The translations under genes were made by a program, and so were the position numbers. Under the pieces are notes generated by a model. It ran no database searches. It saw only the letters and a program-made list of their open reading frames with translations, and was not told the origin of the DNA. From the NCBI GenBank assembly GCA_013393545.1, contig JABXHG010000337.1, forward strand, positions 1 to 9,203: DNA of 9,203 nucleotides. Reading direction: 5' to 3'. Of the stretch, positions 1 to 5,861 are shown one piece after another (within the stretch, counting starts at the first letter, position 1; each line of letters starts with the position of its first letter). The DNA is from Alteromonadaceae bacterium (GTDB taxonomy: Bacteria; Pseudomonadota; Gammaproteobacteria; Pseudomonadales; Oleiphilaceae).

Positions 1-17
1 AGGCCATCCATGGCCTT
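1..17. repeat. Short perfect palindrome at the window edge
   Basis: AGGCCAT and ATGGCCT are perfect inverted copies separated by two bases. A smaller CACC/GGTG inverted pair follows within 26-40. The whole stretch 1-108 is richer in G+C than the genes beside it and has no convincing reading frame. It may be the edge of an intergenic repeat or a transcription end for the gene at 109, but no U-tract follows on the minus strand. Only one copy is visible here, so repeat status is an inference. Confidence 0.35.
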
Positions 18-108
18 CGACACCCCGACATGGTGAGGCCACAACATCTGGCACCAGCTCTCAGCTCAATCCTCCCTTACCCAAAGCCAGCAACATGTAA
101 GCTTTTTC

Positions 109-1125
109 TTAGAAGTGAGTCGTGAGCCAGTCGTTAATGTGTTGGTCAAATTCATCGTCAAAGATCATCATTTCAATGTGTTTGTGATCAGGAAGGTCAA
201 TTAAGGTGACTCTATCTAGCTCTGCCAGATTAGCTACATCTTCACGGTCACTGATTTTGTCTATTGAACTAGCAAATACTAAAGTTGGAGGTAGTCTATC
301 GTCAGGCAACCGCTGTAATACATTGGGAGTAGAAATTTCCTCCGACGACACTTGTGAGGTATTCAATGTTTTTTCTACTTCCTTCTCCAACCATTCATCA
401 CTAATAAAGACTTTCAAAATGGGGTTCATTGACTTCGATAACGTGACCGCAGCTTTAGTGAAGTTAGTTAATGGAGCTACAGCAATAAATCCGTCCACGT
501 TACCGTATGCTTCAATATATTGTGCCGCTATAGAAGCGCCATAAGATTTTCCATAAAGTAATAACGGTAAGTCGTTGTCTTCTAGTAACTGGGTAATTAA
601 CAAATGCAGGCGCTCAATGTCCTTAGGGCCGAAACTCGCGGGTGAATGGTTGTTTTTACCGTGGCCTAATAAGTCTACTATTGCTGTTTTATACCCTTTA
701 ACCTGAAAGGCTGTGTTATCAACTAGGACAGAATTTGAGCTTGTTCCATAGCTATGTATGAGAATGACTAAGCCTTTGGCAGTTGTTTCTGGTTTATTAA
801 CAAATCCGGCGTTGTAATTATGCAATCGTACCGACTGCACGCCAGGTGGTGCGCCTTTATAGGTTGCTGTAAATTTGAATGTAGGCGGGTTATAAGAATC
901 CGTAATTGTAGTGGAATCTCCCCAAAGGTAGCTAAGATTTTCTTCTTTGTTCAAGGCTAGCTTTTTTTCTTCAAGGCGATAAAACTCTAGTATTTCTGAG
1001 TCTGTAGCACCCGAAATATCCAGTTTAACGGAATTGGGGTAATGCACATTGTCTTTTACTATAGAACTGCAGCCACCCACTAAAGTCATGGCAATACTCA
1101 AAAAAATAAAAGAAATCCATTTCAT
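109..1125 (-). CDS. Lipoprotein alpha/beta hydrolase (serine hydrolase)
   Basis: 338 aa. The N-terminus is a lipoprotein signal peptide (hydrophobic residues 4-16, lipobox VGGC, lipidated Cys19), so the mature enzyme should be membrane-anchored on the periplasmic side. The hydrolase fold starts near residue 117. HSYG at 124-127 fits the oxyanion-hole turn, GKSYG at 192-196 is the nucleophile elbow with Ser194, Asp289 (in SSIDK) is the likely acid, and His316 (in DHKHIEMM) the likely catalytic His. The substrate cannot be told; esterase, lipase or peptidase activity are all possible. The ATG is preceded by AAGGAT ten bases upstream. The gene lies 37 bases after the small membrane protein gene and probably shares its transcript. 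No clear terminator follows the stop codon. Confidence 0.85.
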   Translation of the reverse strand: MKWISFIFLSIAMTLVGGCSSIVKDNVHYPNSVKLDISGATDSEILEFYRLEEKKLALNKEENLSYLWGDSTTITDSYNPPTFKFTATYKGAPPGVQSVRLHNYNAGFVNKPETTAKGLVILIHSYGTSSNSVLVDNTAFQVKGYKTAIVDLLGHGKNNHSPASFGPKDIERLHLLITQLLEDNDLPLLLYGKSYGASIAAQYIEAYGNVDGFIAVAPLTNFTKAAVTLSKSMNPILKVFISDEWLEKEVEKTLNTSQVSSEEISTPNVLQRLPDDRLPPTLVFASSIDKISDREDVANLAELDRVTLIDLPDHKHIEMMIFDDEFDQHINDWLTTHF

Positions 1126-1162
1126 AGCTCTATCCTTCTAATCAACCGGAAAATAGCCCGTT

Positions 1163-1501
1163 TCAGTTTTTATCTATGATATTTTCATCATCTTTAGTTA
1201 CTGTTATGGGACCGGTGTAAGGTGTGACGAGGTTGTAAACCACGCAAACAGCATAAGTTGAAATAAAGGTAGTTATATAACTTAAAAATGGTGTAGCGAG
1301 TAATAACAACCATTTGCATGCTCCAGTAGCCGATACTGAGAAAAATGAGTTGAACTGGGTATCGACCTGCATGCCGAGAAGTAGACATATAACAGCAAAA
1401 ATAGTCCATACACCGACAATAACTAAAGCAACGGCTGCAATAGCTAAAGCTGCATTTAATGGATCAATTCTGGTCATTTTGATTTCCATTTCAATGTTCA
1501 C
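1163..1501 (-). CDS. Small two-helix inner-membrane protein, function unknown
   Basis: 112 aa from a GTG start whose bases overlap the TGA of the upstream lipoprotein gene (GTGA, 4-base overlap), suggesting translational coupling. Other starts are ATG at 1487-1489 and ATG at 1475-1477; the latter gives a protein beginning MTRIDPLN and has GGAA upstream, so the true start is uncertain. Hydrophobic segments cover about residues 16-43 and 62-91, separated by a polar loop, with a charged C-terminal tail (TKDDENIIDKN). The end pattern YNLVTPYTGPITV resembles small DUF3566-like membrane proteins in which a helix leads into a YN-containing amphipathic tail, but that is a loose resemblance. It is placed between two lipoprotein genes, so a role at the envelope is plausible. 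Confidence 0.65.
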   Translation of the reverse strand: MNIEMEIKMTRIDPLNAALAIAAVALVIVGVWTIFAVICLLLGMQVDTQFNSFFSVSATGACKWLLLLATPFLSYITTFISTYAVCVVYNLVTPYTGPITVTKDDENIIDKN

Positions 1502-2031
1502 CTAAAGTTATTCAAATAAATATCAACCGAGTCGCAGCCCTCATTATGATCTATTCTGATATAGAAACTTTTAGGGAATCCGAAAGATTCATCAAATATT
1601 GGCAGTTTTTTCTGGTCGGAGTAGGACTCACTAATAACTGCAGGTTCCTCAGATAACTTTTGCTCAAGGTAGTCAAAAATGCCATCAATCGTGCCTATGA
1701 CTCCTGCGGAAGCAATCTCCATTGGCTCGCCTGTGTCCTTATTTTCGACATAAACGATCTCATTATCCTCAACTGTTACAGATCTATGAGGTAGCGGGTC
1801 AGAAGCCACTCCATCGGGCATGCATCCTTGATTGGGTATAGAGTAATAATCGAACGTATAGTCCACTAGTCCATTATCCTGCCAAGTTTGTTTCGCAACA
1901 TTGAGGTCTTCCTGTACTTGCCCAATTTTAGGGTCTGTAGTGCTTGTTTCTGAATCAGATCCTCCACAGGAGGCTAAAATTACCGTAGATAAAACAACTG
2001 ATACTAGTTTAAGCATTTGTTTTTCCATCAT
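1498..2031 (-). CDS. DUF6174-like lipoprotein
   Basis: 177 aa as the longest frame. A start at the third ATG (2016, protein MLKLVSV...) has a GGA Shine-Dalgarno and gives a cleaner lipoprotein signal, so the real start may be 2016. The lipobox LASC places the lipidated Cys at residue 22 of the long form, followed by a Gly/Ser/Asp/Thr-rich linker. The mature part follows the DUF6174 pattern as I remember it: a Trp near 50, VDYTFDYY at 56-63, a Cys at 70, a short strand with VTVEDNEIVYV, a TIDGIFDYLEQ helix at 114-124, and FDESFGFPKSFYI near the end with a second Cys at 166. The two Cys residues could form a disulfide in the periplasm. The function of the family is not known. It is first in the three-gene group and overlaps the next gene by 4 bases. 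Confidence 0.78.
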   Translation of the reverse strand: MMEKQMLKLVSVVLSTVILASCGGSDSETSTTDPKIGQVQEDLNVAKQTWQDNGLVDYTFDYYSIPNQGCMPDGVASDPLPHRSVTVEDNEIVYVENKDTGEPMEIASAGVIGTIDGIFDYLEQKLSEEPAVISESYSDQKKLPIFDESFGFPKSFYIRIDHNEGCDSVDIYLNNFR

Positions 2032-2050
2032 TAACTTTTAATGTTTTAGA

Positions 2051-2076
2051 TAAAAGTGTTGTTTCCTAAAAACACT
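2051..2076 (-). terminator. Probable terminator of the receptor-PepSY operon
   Basis: On the minus strand AGTGTT and AACACT form a 6-bp stem around a 10-base loop, followed by TTTTA. It lies about 40 bases after the PepSY protein stop codon. The stem is A/T-rich and weak, so termination may be partial. Confidence 0.45.
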
Positions 2077-2102
2077 CTAAATTAAAATTAACATATTATC
2101 AA
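2074..2102 (-). promoter_or_regulatory. Possible sigma70 promoter of the lipoprotein/hydrolase group
   Basis: On the minus strand TTGATA (2097-2102; 5 of 6 to consensus) is separated by 17 bases from TAGAGT (2074-2079; 4 of 6). It lies just upstream of the lipoprotein gene and would make the three-gene group a unit separate from the iron operon. The start site would fall inside the hairpin at 2055-2076, so the two elements overlap. Confidence 0.35.
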
Positions 2103-2114
2103 CAATGCAATAAT

Positions 2115-3320
2115 TCAGGTATCGTCCAGCTGTGGCGAAATTGACGTGGAGGTATTGCTGTATTCATCGAAGACAACGGTGGTATAGATAAGTGCTACAA
2201 CGCTTAGTACAAGCGATAAACTGCCGGTAATTCCCAGCCATTTGGCGGTGTTTGGGGCGCGCTTTTGAGTCCGTAAATAGTGCATTCTCATTCCGCTTGC
2301 AACTAATGCCACTAGCATAAGCCCGAAGAAGGCGTAAATAAGTTTTACGGTCAGTCCAGAGAAGTCACCAAAGTGGAGGGGGTCGGCTGTATCAGAAATT
2401 CTGGCAACAATGCCTAAATCGCTGGCATATTGAGTTCCCACAACCTCTCCGGTAACCGGGTCAAGATATACGCGGTTAGCCCGGTCCCGTACCAGTGTTG
2501 AACCATTTTGTCCAGTAAAGGACATGGGCTGGCTGTATTGGTGCGGATAGTAGAATCGGGTAATGTCCATATCTGGTCGGGCGGCTTGCGCAATACTAAC
2601 GAGTTCAGTGAGTGAAAGCGCGGTTTGTTGCTGTTGCGCTTTGGTATGCTCAACTGCTGGTGCTGCCGGGTAATGTTCAATGTCAAAGTTGAACATCATA
2701 TGTTCGGCTAAATACCATATTCCCGTAATTGTAATGGTCGCGATGAACCACCAACTCCAAAGCCCCATCCATTTGTGCCAGGAGGACCATTCCGTTCGTT
2801 TTTTCCAACTGAGCTTACCGGGTTTCGCGAGAAATCCTCGCCACCATTTTCGGTAAACATAAAAGCTGGAAACAAGCGAAATAAGAAGCAGGAGGCTGGT
2901 GAGGGTAACAATGTATTTACCGACGCCCCCCATAGACAAATACATGTGAATGTCGCGTAAGTAGCGTGAAACTTGCCCCCAGCCACCTTCACCCAGTAAT
3001 TGTCCGCTGGCTGCATCGAAATAAACAAAGCGAAAGCCATTTGGGGTCATTAAACGGACTTCGCCGGCGAGGTAGTCTTGCGAGTGCACCTGCGCCCCTA
3101 AAATATGGCTCTCAGGGTAGTCTTCACTCAGGTTAGACTCTAGCTCTTTCCAGGCCACCGGGCCTTCACGTTCTTCTAGAGCTCGGTATTTTTCGTCACT
3201 AAGGTATTGAATTTCGTAACTCAGAGTAGCCAAAACGCCAGTGATACAAATGAGCAGCAGAAGCCCCGCAAAGGCGAAGCCAGCCCAGGAATGAAATTTG
3301 AACCACTGGCGGTTAGTCAT
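2115..3320 (-). CDS. PepSY-TM inner-membrane protein, putative ferric-siderophore reductase
   Basis: 401 aa. The topology fits the PepSY_TM family: a first helix at about 13-34 after the motif HSWAG, a large periplasmic loop, helices near 137-157 and 190-209 (preceded by WHKWMGLWSWW), a second periplasmic region with PepSY-like YLDPVTGEVVG (285-295), then DPLHFGDFSGLTVKLIYAFFGL running into a helix at about 326-345, and a last helix at about 362-384. His10, His125, His182 and His316 lie at membrane edges, as expected for haem or metal binding. Family members such as FpvG of Pseudomonas reduce ferric siderophore in the periplasm; that role is inferred here from family and context. It starts 12 bases after the receptor gene. 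Its Shine-Dalgarno AAGGA overlaps the receptor stop codon, indicating one coupled, Fur-controlled operon. Confidence 0.92.
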   Translation of the reverse strand: MTNRQWFKFHSWAGFAFAGLLLLICITGVLATLSYEIQYLSDEKYRALEEREGPVAWKELESNLSEDYPESHILGAQVHSQDYLAGEVRLMTPNGFRFVYFDAASGQLLGEGGWGQVSRYLRDIHMYLSMGGVGKYIVTLTSLLLLISLVSSFYVYRKWWRGFLAKPGKLSWKKRTEWSSWHKWMGLWSWWFIATITITGIWYLAEHMMFNFDIEHYPAAPAVEHTKAQQQQTALSLTELVSIAQAARPDMDITRFYYPHQYSQPMSFTGQNGSTLVRDRANRVYLDPVTGEVVGTQYASDLGIVARISDTADPLHFGDFSGLTVKLIYAFFGLMLVALVASGMRMHYLRTQKRAPNTAKWLGITGSLSLVLSVVALIYTTVVFDEYSNTSTSISPQLDDT

Positions 3321-3332
3321 TGAGAAAAGTCC

Positions 3333-4748
3333 TTAAAAACGATATTTAACCGATGCGTAAATGCGACGAGGTTCGCCCGGAAAGTGTCCGGTGCGGGTTA
3401 AGAAGCCGCTTGACGCATATTCCTTATCAAATAGGTTTTTGATATTAACCTGAACTAACCACTGGTCAAACTCAGTTTGCCAGCTGACATCAAACACAGT
3501 GTAGGGCTTAACTCGTTGAGCAGGGTTTGAAAAACTTATTTGCTCACTCACATAATCCATGCCGCCACTGATAGAGGAGTTCAGCGCAGGTAAATCGTAG
3601 CGTGTCCATACGCCCATTTGGTGCATAGGAGCGTTTGCGAACTGGTCACCGACTGCGTTGGCAATACCCTGGCCAGGTACGGTTTCTACCACTTTTGCGT
3701 CGTTATAAGCATAGTTCGCATTAATGACCCATTGGTCTGTAATGTCGCCCAGCACATCAATTTCAAACCCACGGCTGCGCACTTTACCTACATTGCCTAA
3801 AACATTGCGACCGTCTTCGCTGACTTCACCAGTTGCCTGCAAGATATTTTCACGGTTAATTTCGTAAACCGCTGTGCTGACGCGAATACTATCGTTAACC
3901 AGTGACCAGCGGGCGCCTAATTCGGCAATGTCCGACTGTTCCGGCTCGAAAGGACCGCCAACGTCTGATTCCTGATCTCCGGCCGATTGCGGTGAGAACC
4001 CTGTACCGTATAACGCATAAGCCCGAACCCAATCAGCAAATTCGTAGGTTCCGCCAATACGATAGGTTAAGTCGCTGTCATCAAAATCTGCAGCATTGGT
4101 CTCGTCTTCAAACTGGTCGTAACGCAAGCCCAGTAGCAGGTTTGCTTTTTCGTTAAACGAAACTTGGTCCTGTAGGTAGAAGCCGTCGCGCTGAGTTTTG
4201 GTAACTCTTGGGGTCGCATTTTCTAATGCGGTGGAGTAGGGGCCAGAGGTCAGTCCGTAAACTGGGTTATGGATCTCTAAATTGGGAACTTCGCCAGGGT
4301 TTGCGTTGTTGCCAATAAAGGTGTTGTCAGCCGTATAACTTTCGGCGCCCATCAACACGGTCTGTTCCAGACCGGAAATATTGAGTTTACCAATTAAGTT
4401 ACCGGTAACGCTGGTGGCTTCGTTTTCACGATACTGGTTACGGAATTGACGTTGACTGTAAACCGCCTCTCTCGGGTCGTCCACAGGATTTAAGTCGGCA
4501 TCAAGCAGGCCGCGAGGCTCATGGTAATTCTGACGCTCGGTGTTTTCATAATGACGAACGGTTAAGTCGCCGCGCCAGTTAAGCGAGAAGTCATGATTAA
4601 TACGAGCCTGATAAACGGTGGCTTCTAGTCGTTGGAAGTCGCTGGCTTCGTTATGGTTCCACTCACGTTCAGTGACAAAGTTACCGTCGTTATCAACCGG
4701 CACGCCGCGAAGGCGAGCGCCCTGGTAATCTTGCTCGTAGTCGGTTAG
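3333..4748 (-). CDS. Receptor C-terminal part: beta-barrel
   Basis: Continues the same frame directly after the amber codon. The first in-frame ATG-like start is GTG at 4703, which has no convincing Shine-Dalgarno, so independent translation is unlikely. It contains most of the 22-strand barrel: repeated alternating strands such as NLLLGLRYDQFEDET and SDLTYRIGGTYEFADWVRAYALYGTGFSPQ (given as separate pieces of one region), the conserved NLFDKEYASSGF block near the end, and a final strand finishing ASVKYRF. The terminal Phe is the usual outer-membrane barrel assembly signal. The intact end shows that the amber is the only visible lesion. Confidence 0.75.
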   Translation of the reverse strand, partial: LTDYEQDYQGARLRGVPVDNDGNFVTEREWNHNEASDFQRLEATVYQARINHDFSLNWRGDLTVRHYENTERQNYHEPRGLLDADLNPVDDPREAVYSQRQFRNQYRENEATSVTGNLIGKLNISGLEQTVLMGAESYTADNTFIGNNANPGEVPNLEIHNPVYGLTSGPYSTALENATPRVTKTQRDGFYLQDQVSFNEKANLLLGLRYDQFEDETNAADFDDSDLTYRIGGTYEFADWVRAYALYGTGFSPQSAGDQESDVGGPFEPEQSDIAELGARWSLVNDSIRVSTAVYEINRENILQATGEVSEDGRNVLGNVGKVRSRGFEIDVLGDITDQWVINANYAYNDAKVVETVPGQGIANAVGDQFANAPMHQMGVWTRYDLPALNSSISGGMDYVSEQISFSNPAQRVKPYTVFDVSWQTEFDQWLVQVNIKNLFDKEYASSGFLTRTGHFPGEPRRIYASVKYRF

Positions 4749-5486
4749 CTAAAGAATGACTTCGCTGCTGTTTCCGATATCAAAAGCGTAACCTAAATCG
4801 AGAATTTTATTGGTTTGCTCCGTGTTATAGCGAAACGGTTTTTCGTTGTCGTAATAGTAACCGGCACGGTAACGGTGAGAAGCATCTTCTGTGAGCGGGC
4901 CGCTTAATTCAACAGAACCGCGCTTATAGTCGTAATTTCCGAGCCCCAGCTCAATGGAACGCTCCGCTGTTGCTGTTGGCTTTTTAGTCACATAGTTAAT
5001 AACACCACCGGGTTGGCCGCTACCAAACATGGCGCCACTGGGGCCTTTTAAGACCTGAATTTGACCTATATTGAATAGCTGCGGCACTGCGAATCCGTTG
5101 AACGGATCACCACGGACTCCGTCGTAAAAAATGTCATCCTGGCGGAAGCCACGAAAAGTAATAGTGGAGTAACTGAATGAATTCACACCACTGATACTGC
5201 GGTACAAGTCGGTTATCTGACGGGCCGCCTGATCATTTATAAGTTCCTCGGTTAGCACCTGAACACTTTGTGGGATTTCTTCTATCGGCGTGTTTGTTCG
5301 GGTGGCGATGCTGCTTTCGTTTTGGCGATAAAGTGTTTGAGCGCGGCCTTTAACCTTGATGTGCTCAATACTGTCTTGCGTGTCGGTTGTTTTTGATTTG
5401 TTCGGTGCCTGTTCTTCCTGTGCCAATATAGGCATGCTGGTAATGCCAGCCATAGTCAGTGCAATAAAGCATTTTGTAAGTTTCAT
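4749..5486 (-). CDS. Receptor N-terminal part: signal peptide, TonB-box region, plug
   Basis: 245 aa ending at the amber codon. Residues 1-22 form a Sec signal peptide ending PILA before QEEQ. A TonB-box-like stretch EHIKVKG lies at 41-47. The plug domain runs from about 57 (ESSIATRTNTPIEEIPQSVQV) to 170, with the hallmark QVLKGPSGAMFGSGQPGGVIN at 144-164. The first barrel strands begin after 170 (SIELGLGNYDYKRG). The plug pattern is that of the TIGR01783-type siderophore receptors, including hydroxamate receptors; the ligand cannot be determined. Confidence 0.8.
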   Translation of the reverse strand: MKLTKCFIALTMAGITSMPILAQEEQAPNKSKTTDTQDSIEHIKVKGRAQTLYRQNESSIATRTNTPIEEIPQSVQVLTEELINDQAARQITDLYRSISGVNSFSYSTITFRGFRQDDIFYDGVRGDPFNGFAVPQLFNIGQIQVLKGPSGAMFGSGQPGGVINYVTKKPTATAERSIELGLGNYDYKRGSVELSGPLTEDASHRYRAGYYYDNEKPFRYNTEQTNKILDLGYAFDIGNSSEVIL

Positions 5487-5513
5487 GGATCCCCCCGTCG
5501 AAATGTCGGGTGG

Positions 5514-5542
5514 ATAATAAATGAGAATTATTTGCATTTCAA
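5514..5542 (-). promoter_or_regulatory. Fur-controlled promoter of the receptor operon
   Basis: On the minus strand TTGAAA (5537-5542) and TATTAT (5514-5519) are each 5 of 6 to the sigma70 consensus with an exact 17-base spacer. The spacer holds a Fur box, plus-strand TGAGAATTATTTGCA at 5522-5536, matching 11 of the 14 defined positions of the TGATAAT-N-ATTATCA model. Iron-loaded Fur bound here would block polymerase directly. The predicted start near 5507 leaves a leader of about 20 bases. Confidence 0.8.
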
Positions 5543-5625
5543 TAAAAGCTTTAAATGAGCTTTAAGTTTTAATGAATAGGCTGATAAGCCCTGAGGTTAT
5601 TATGCGGGCTTGGTTTGTTCTTGCT

Positions 5626-5653
5626 AAAAAAATCCCTGGCCGAAGCCAGGGAA
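5626..5653 (-). terminator. Strong intrinsic terminator of the small RNA
   Basis: On the minus strand an 8-bp G/C-rich stem (TCCCTGGC/GCCAGGGA) closes the very stable C(TTCG)G tetraloop and is followed immediately by seven T residues (5626-5632). On the plus strand no T-run follows. It cannot serve dps, which is transcribed away from it, and it lies upstream of the receptor promoter, so it must end a transcript that begins in the gap to its right. Confidence 0.88.
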
Positions 5654-5740
5654 TAAATTGCATCTCCAGGGAAGGAAAAGCAAAGACCTGTTAAGTCGAA
5701 CTTAGGAGAGAGTTCTTAAGTTCGATTTTGATAATAATGC
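5626..5740 (-). ncRNA. Candidate Fur-repressed small regulatory RNA (about 113 nt)
   Basis: A promoter with an overlapping Fur box and an intrinsic terminator bracket about 113 bases without a credible ORF. The expected start is 5738-5740 and the end about 5626. The RNA would have a 5' hairpin with a perfect 9-bp stem (5717-5725 with 5696-5704) presenting a 12-base loop with CTCTCTCC, which could pair with Shine-Dalgarno sequences. A mostly single-stranded pyrimidine-rich stretch follows (5654-5695; contains TTGCTTTTCCTTCCC), then the terminator with a U7 tail suited to Hfq binding. The layout is that of RyhB and PrrF, iron-sparing small RNAs. It lacks the full RyhB core (CATTGCTCACATTGCTTCC), sharing only a short TTGCTT...CC resemblance, so it may be unrelated in sequence. 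Its expression is inferred. Confidence 0.68.
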
Positions 5741-5757
5741 GAATCGTTATTATTTGC
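5730..5757. promoter_or_regulatory. Fur box over the small RNA promoter
   Basis: The stretch contains AATAAT (5733-5738) and ATTATT (5749-5754) as inverted arms around GCGAATCGTT, plus the 15-mer TGCGAATCGTTATTA (5738-5752), matching 10 of 14 positions of TGATAAT-N-ATTATCA. On the minus strand it shares the 10-mer TGCAAATAAT with the receptor operon Fur box. It covers the -10 and start site of the minus-strand promoter, the usual position for Fur repression. It lies about 105 bases upstream of the dps start, so an additional effect on dps is possible but less likely. Confidence 0.75.
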
Positions 5758-5774
5758 AATATTAATTTTGTCAA
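5746..5774 (-). promoter_or_regulatory. Promoter of the candidate small RNA
   Basis: On the minus strand a perfect TTGACA -35 (5769-5774) is followed after 17 bases by AATAAC (5746-5751; 4 of 6 to TATAAT). Transcription would start at about 5738-5740. There is no minus-strand ORF downstream before the terminator at 5653. Confidence 0.65.
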
Positions 5775-5807
5775 CTTTTCACTTTCCTAACATCAACTTT
5801 CAGATCC

Positions 5808-5857
5808 TTTAGCTTAATTTGTGCGTAGGTAATAATAGACACATAAGCAGTAGGAGG
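5808..5857 (+). promoter_or_regulatory. Possible dps promoter and ribosome binding site
   Basis: TTTAGC (5808-5813; 3 of 6) and AATAAT (5831-5836; 5 of 6) are 17 bases apart and would give a leader of about 20 bases. AGGAGG at 5852-5857 is a near-perfect Shine-Dalgarno, four bases before the ATG. A weak -35 is common for dps, which in E. coli depends on OxyR, IHF and sigmaS, but no binding sites for these were identified here. Confidence 0.4.
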
Positions 5858-5861
5858 AATA

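Larger units (their letters stand above)
3333..5486 (-). pseudogene. TonB-dependent siderophore receptor interrupted by an amber codon
   Basis: The two open stretches 4749-5486 and 3333-4748 are in the same frame and separated only by one TAG at 4749-4751. Reading through it gives 717 residues, the normal length for an outer-membrane siderophore receptor, with continuous family sequence on both sides (SEVIL, stop, LTDYEQDYQGARLRGVPVD). A CAG (Gln) to TAG transition is the simplest explanation, since nothing is missing. The start chosen is ATG 5484-5486, with a GGGGGG Shine-Dalgarno and a classical signal peptide; a longer frame from 5537 would run through the Fur box and lacks these. The protein should import a ferric siderophore with TonB energy. 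As written, translation yields only the plug and first barrel strands, so it would not work unless the amber is suppressed or is a base error. Confidence 0.88.

Noticed and set aside
206..544. Plus-strand frame of 112 codons
   Set aside because: Lies wholly antisense to the clear alpha/beta hydrolase gene, has no family pattern and no Shine-Dalgarno.
2414..3040. Frames of 61 to 110 codons within the PepSY gene region on both strands
   Set aside because: Out-of-frame shadows of the PepSY-TM protein, whose own frame shows helices and family motifs throughout.
3618..4156. Plus-strand frames of 60 and 84 codons
   Set aside because: Antisense to the receptor barrel; basic, low-complexity translations without any recognisable domain.
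4703..5537. Two separate genes rather than one interrupted receptor
   Set aside because: Both parts are in one frame with a single TAG between them, and together give exactly one plug and one barrel. The second part has no convincing start.
5487..5537. Upstream extension of the receptor start to ATG 5537
   Set aside because: The extra 17 codons would run through the Fur box and promoter and spoil the signal peptide, while ATG 5486 has a strong Shine-Dalgarno.
5626..5740. Classical RyhB
   Set aside because: The hallmark CATTGCTCACATTGCTTCC core is missing; only a short TTGCTT...CC resemblance remains. I call it a functional analogue candidate, not RyhB.
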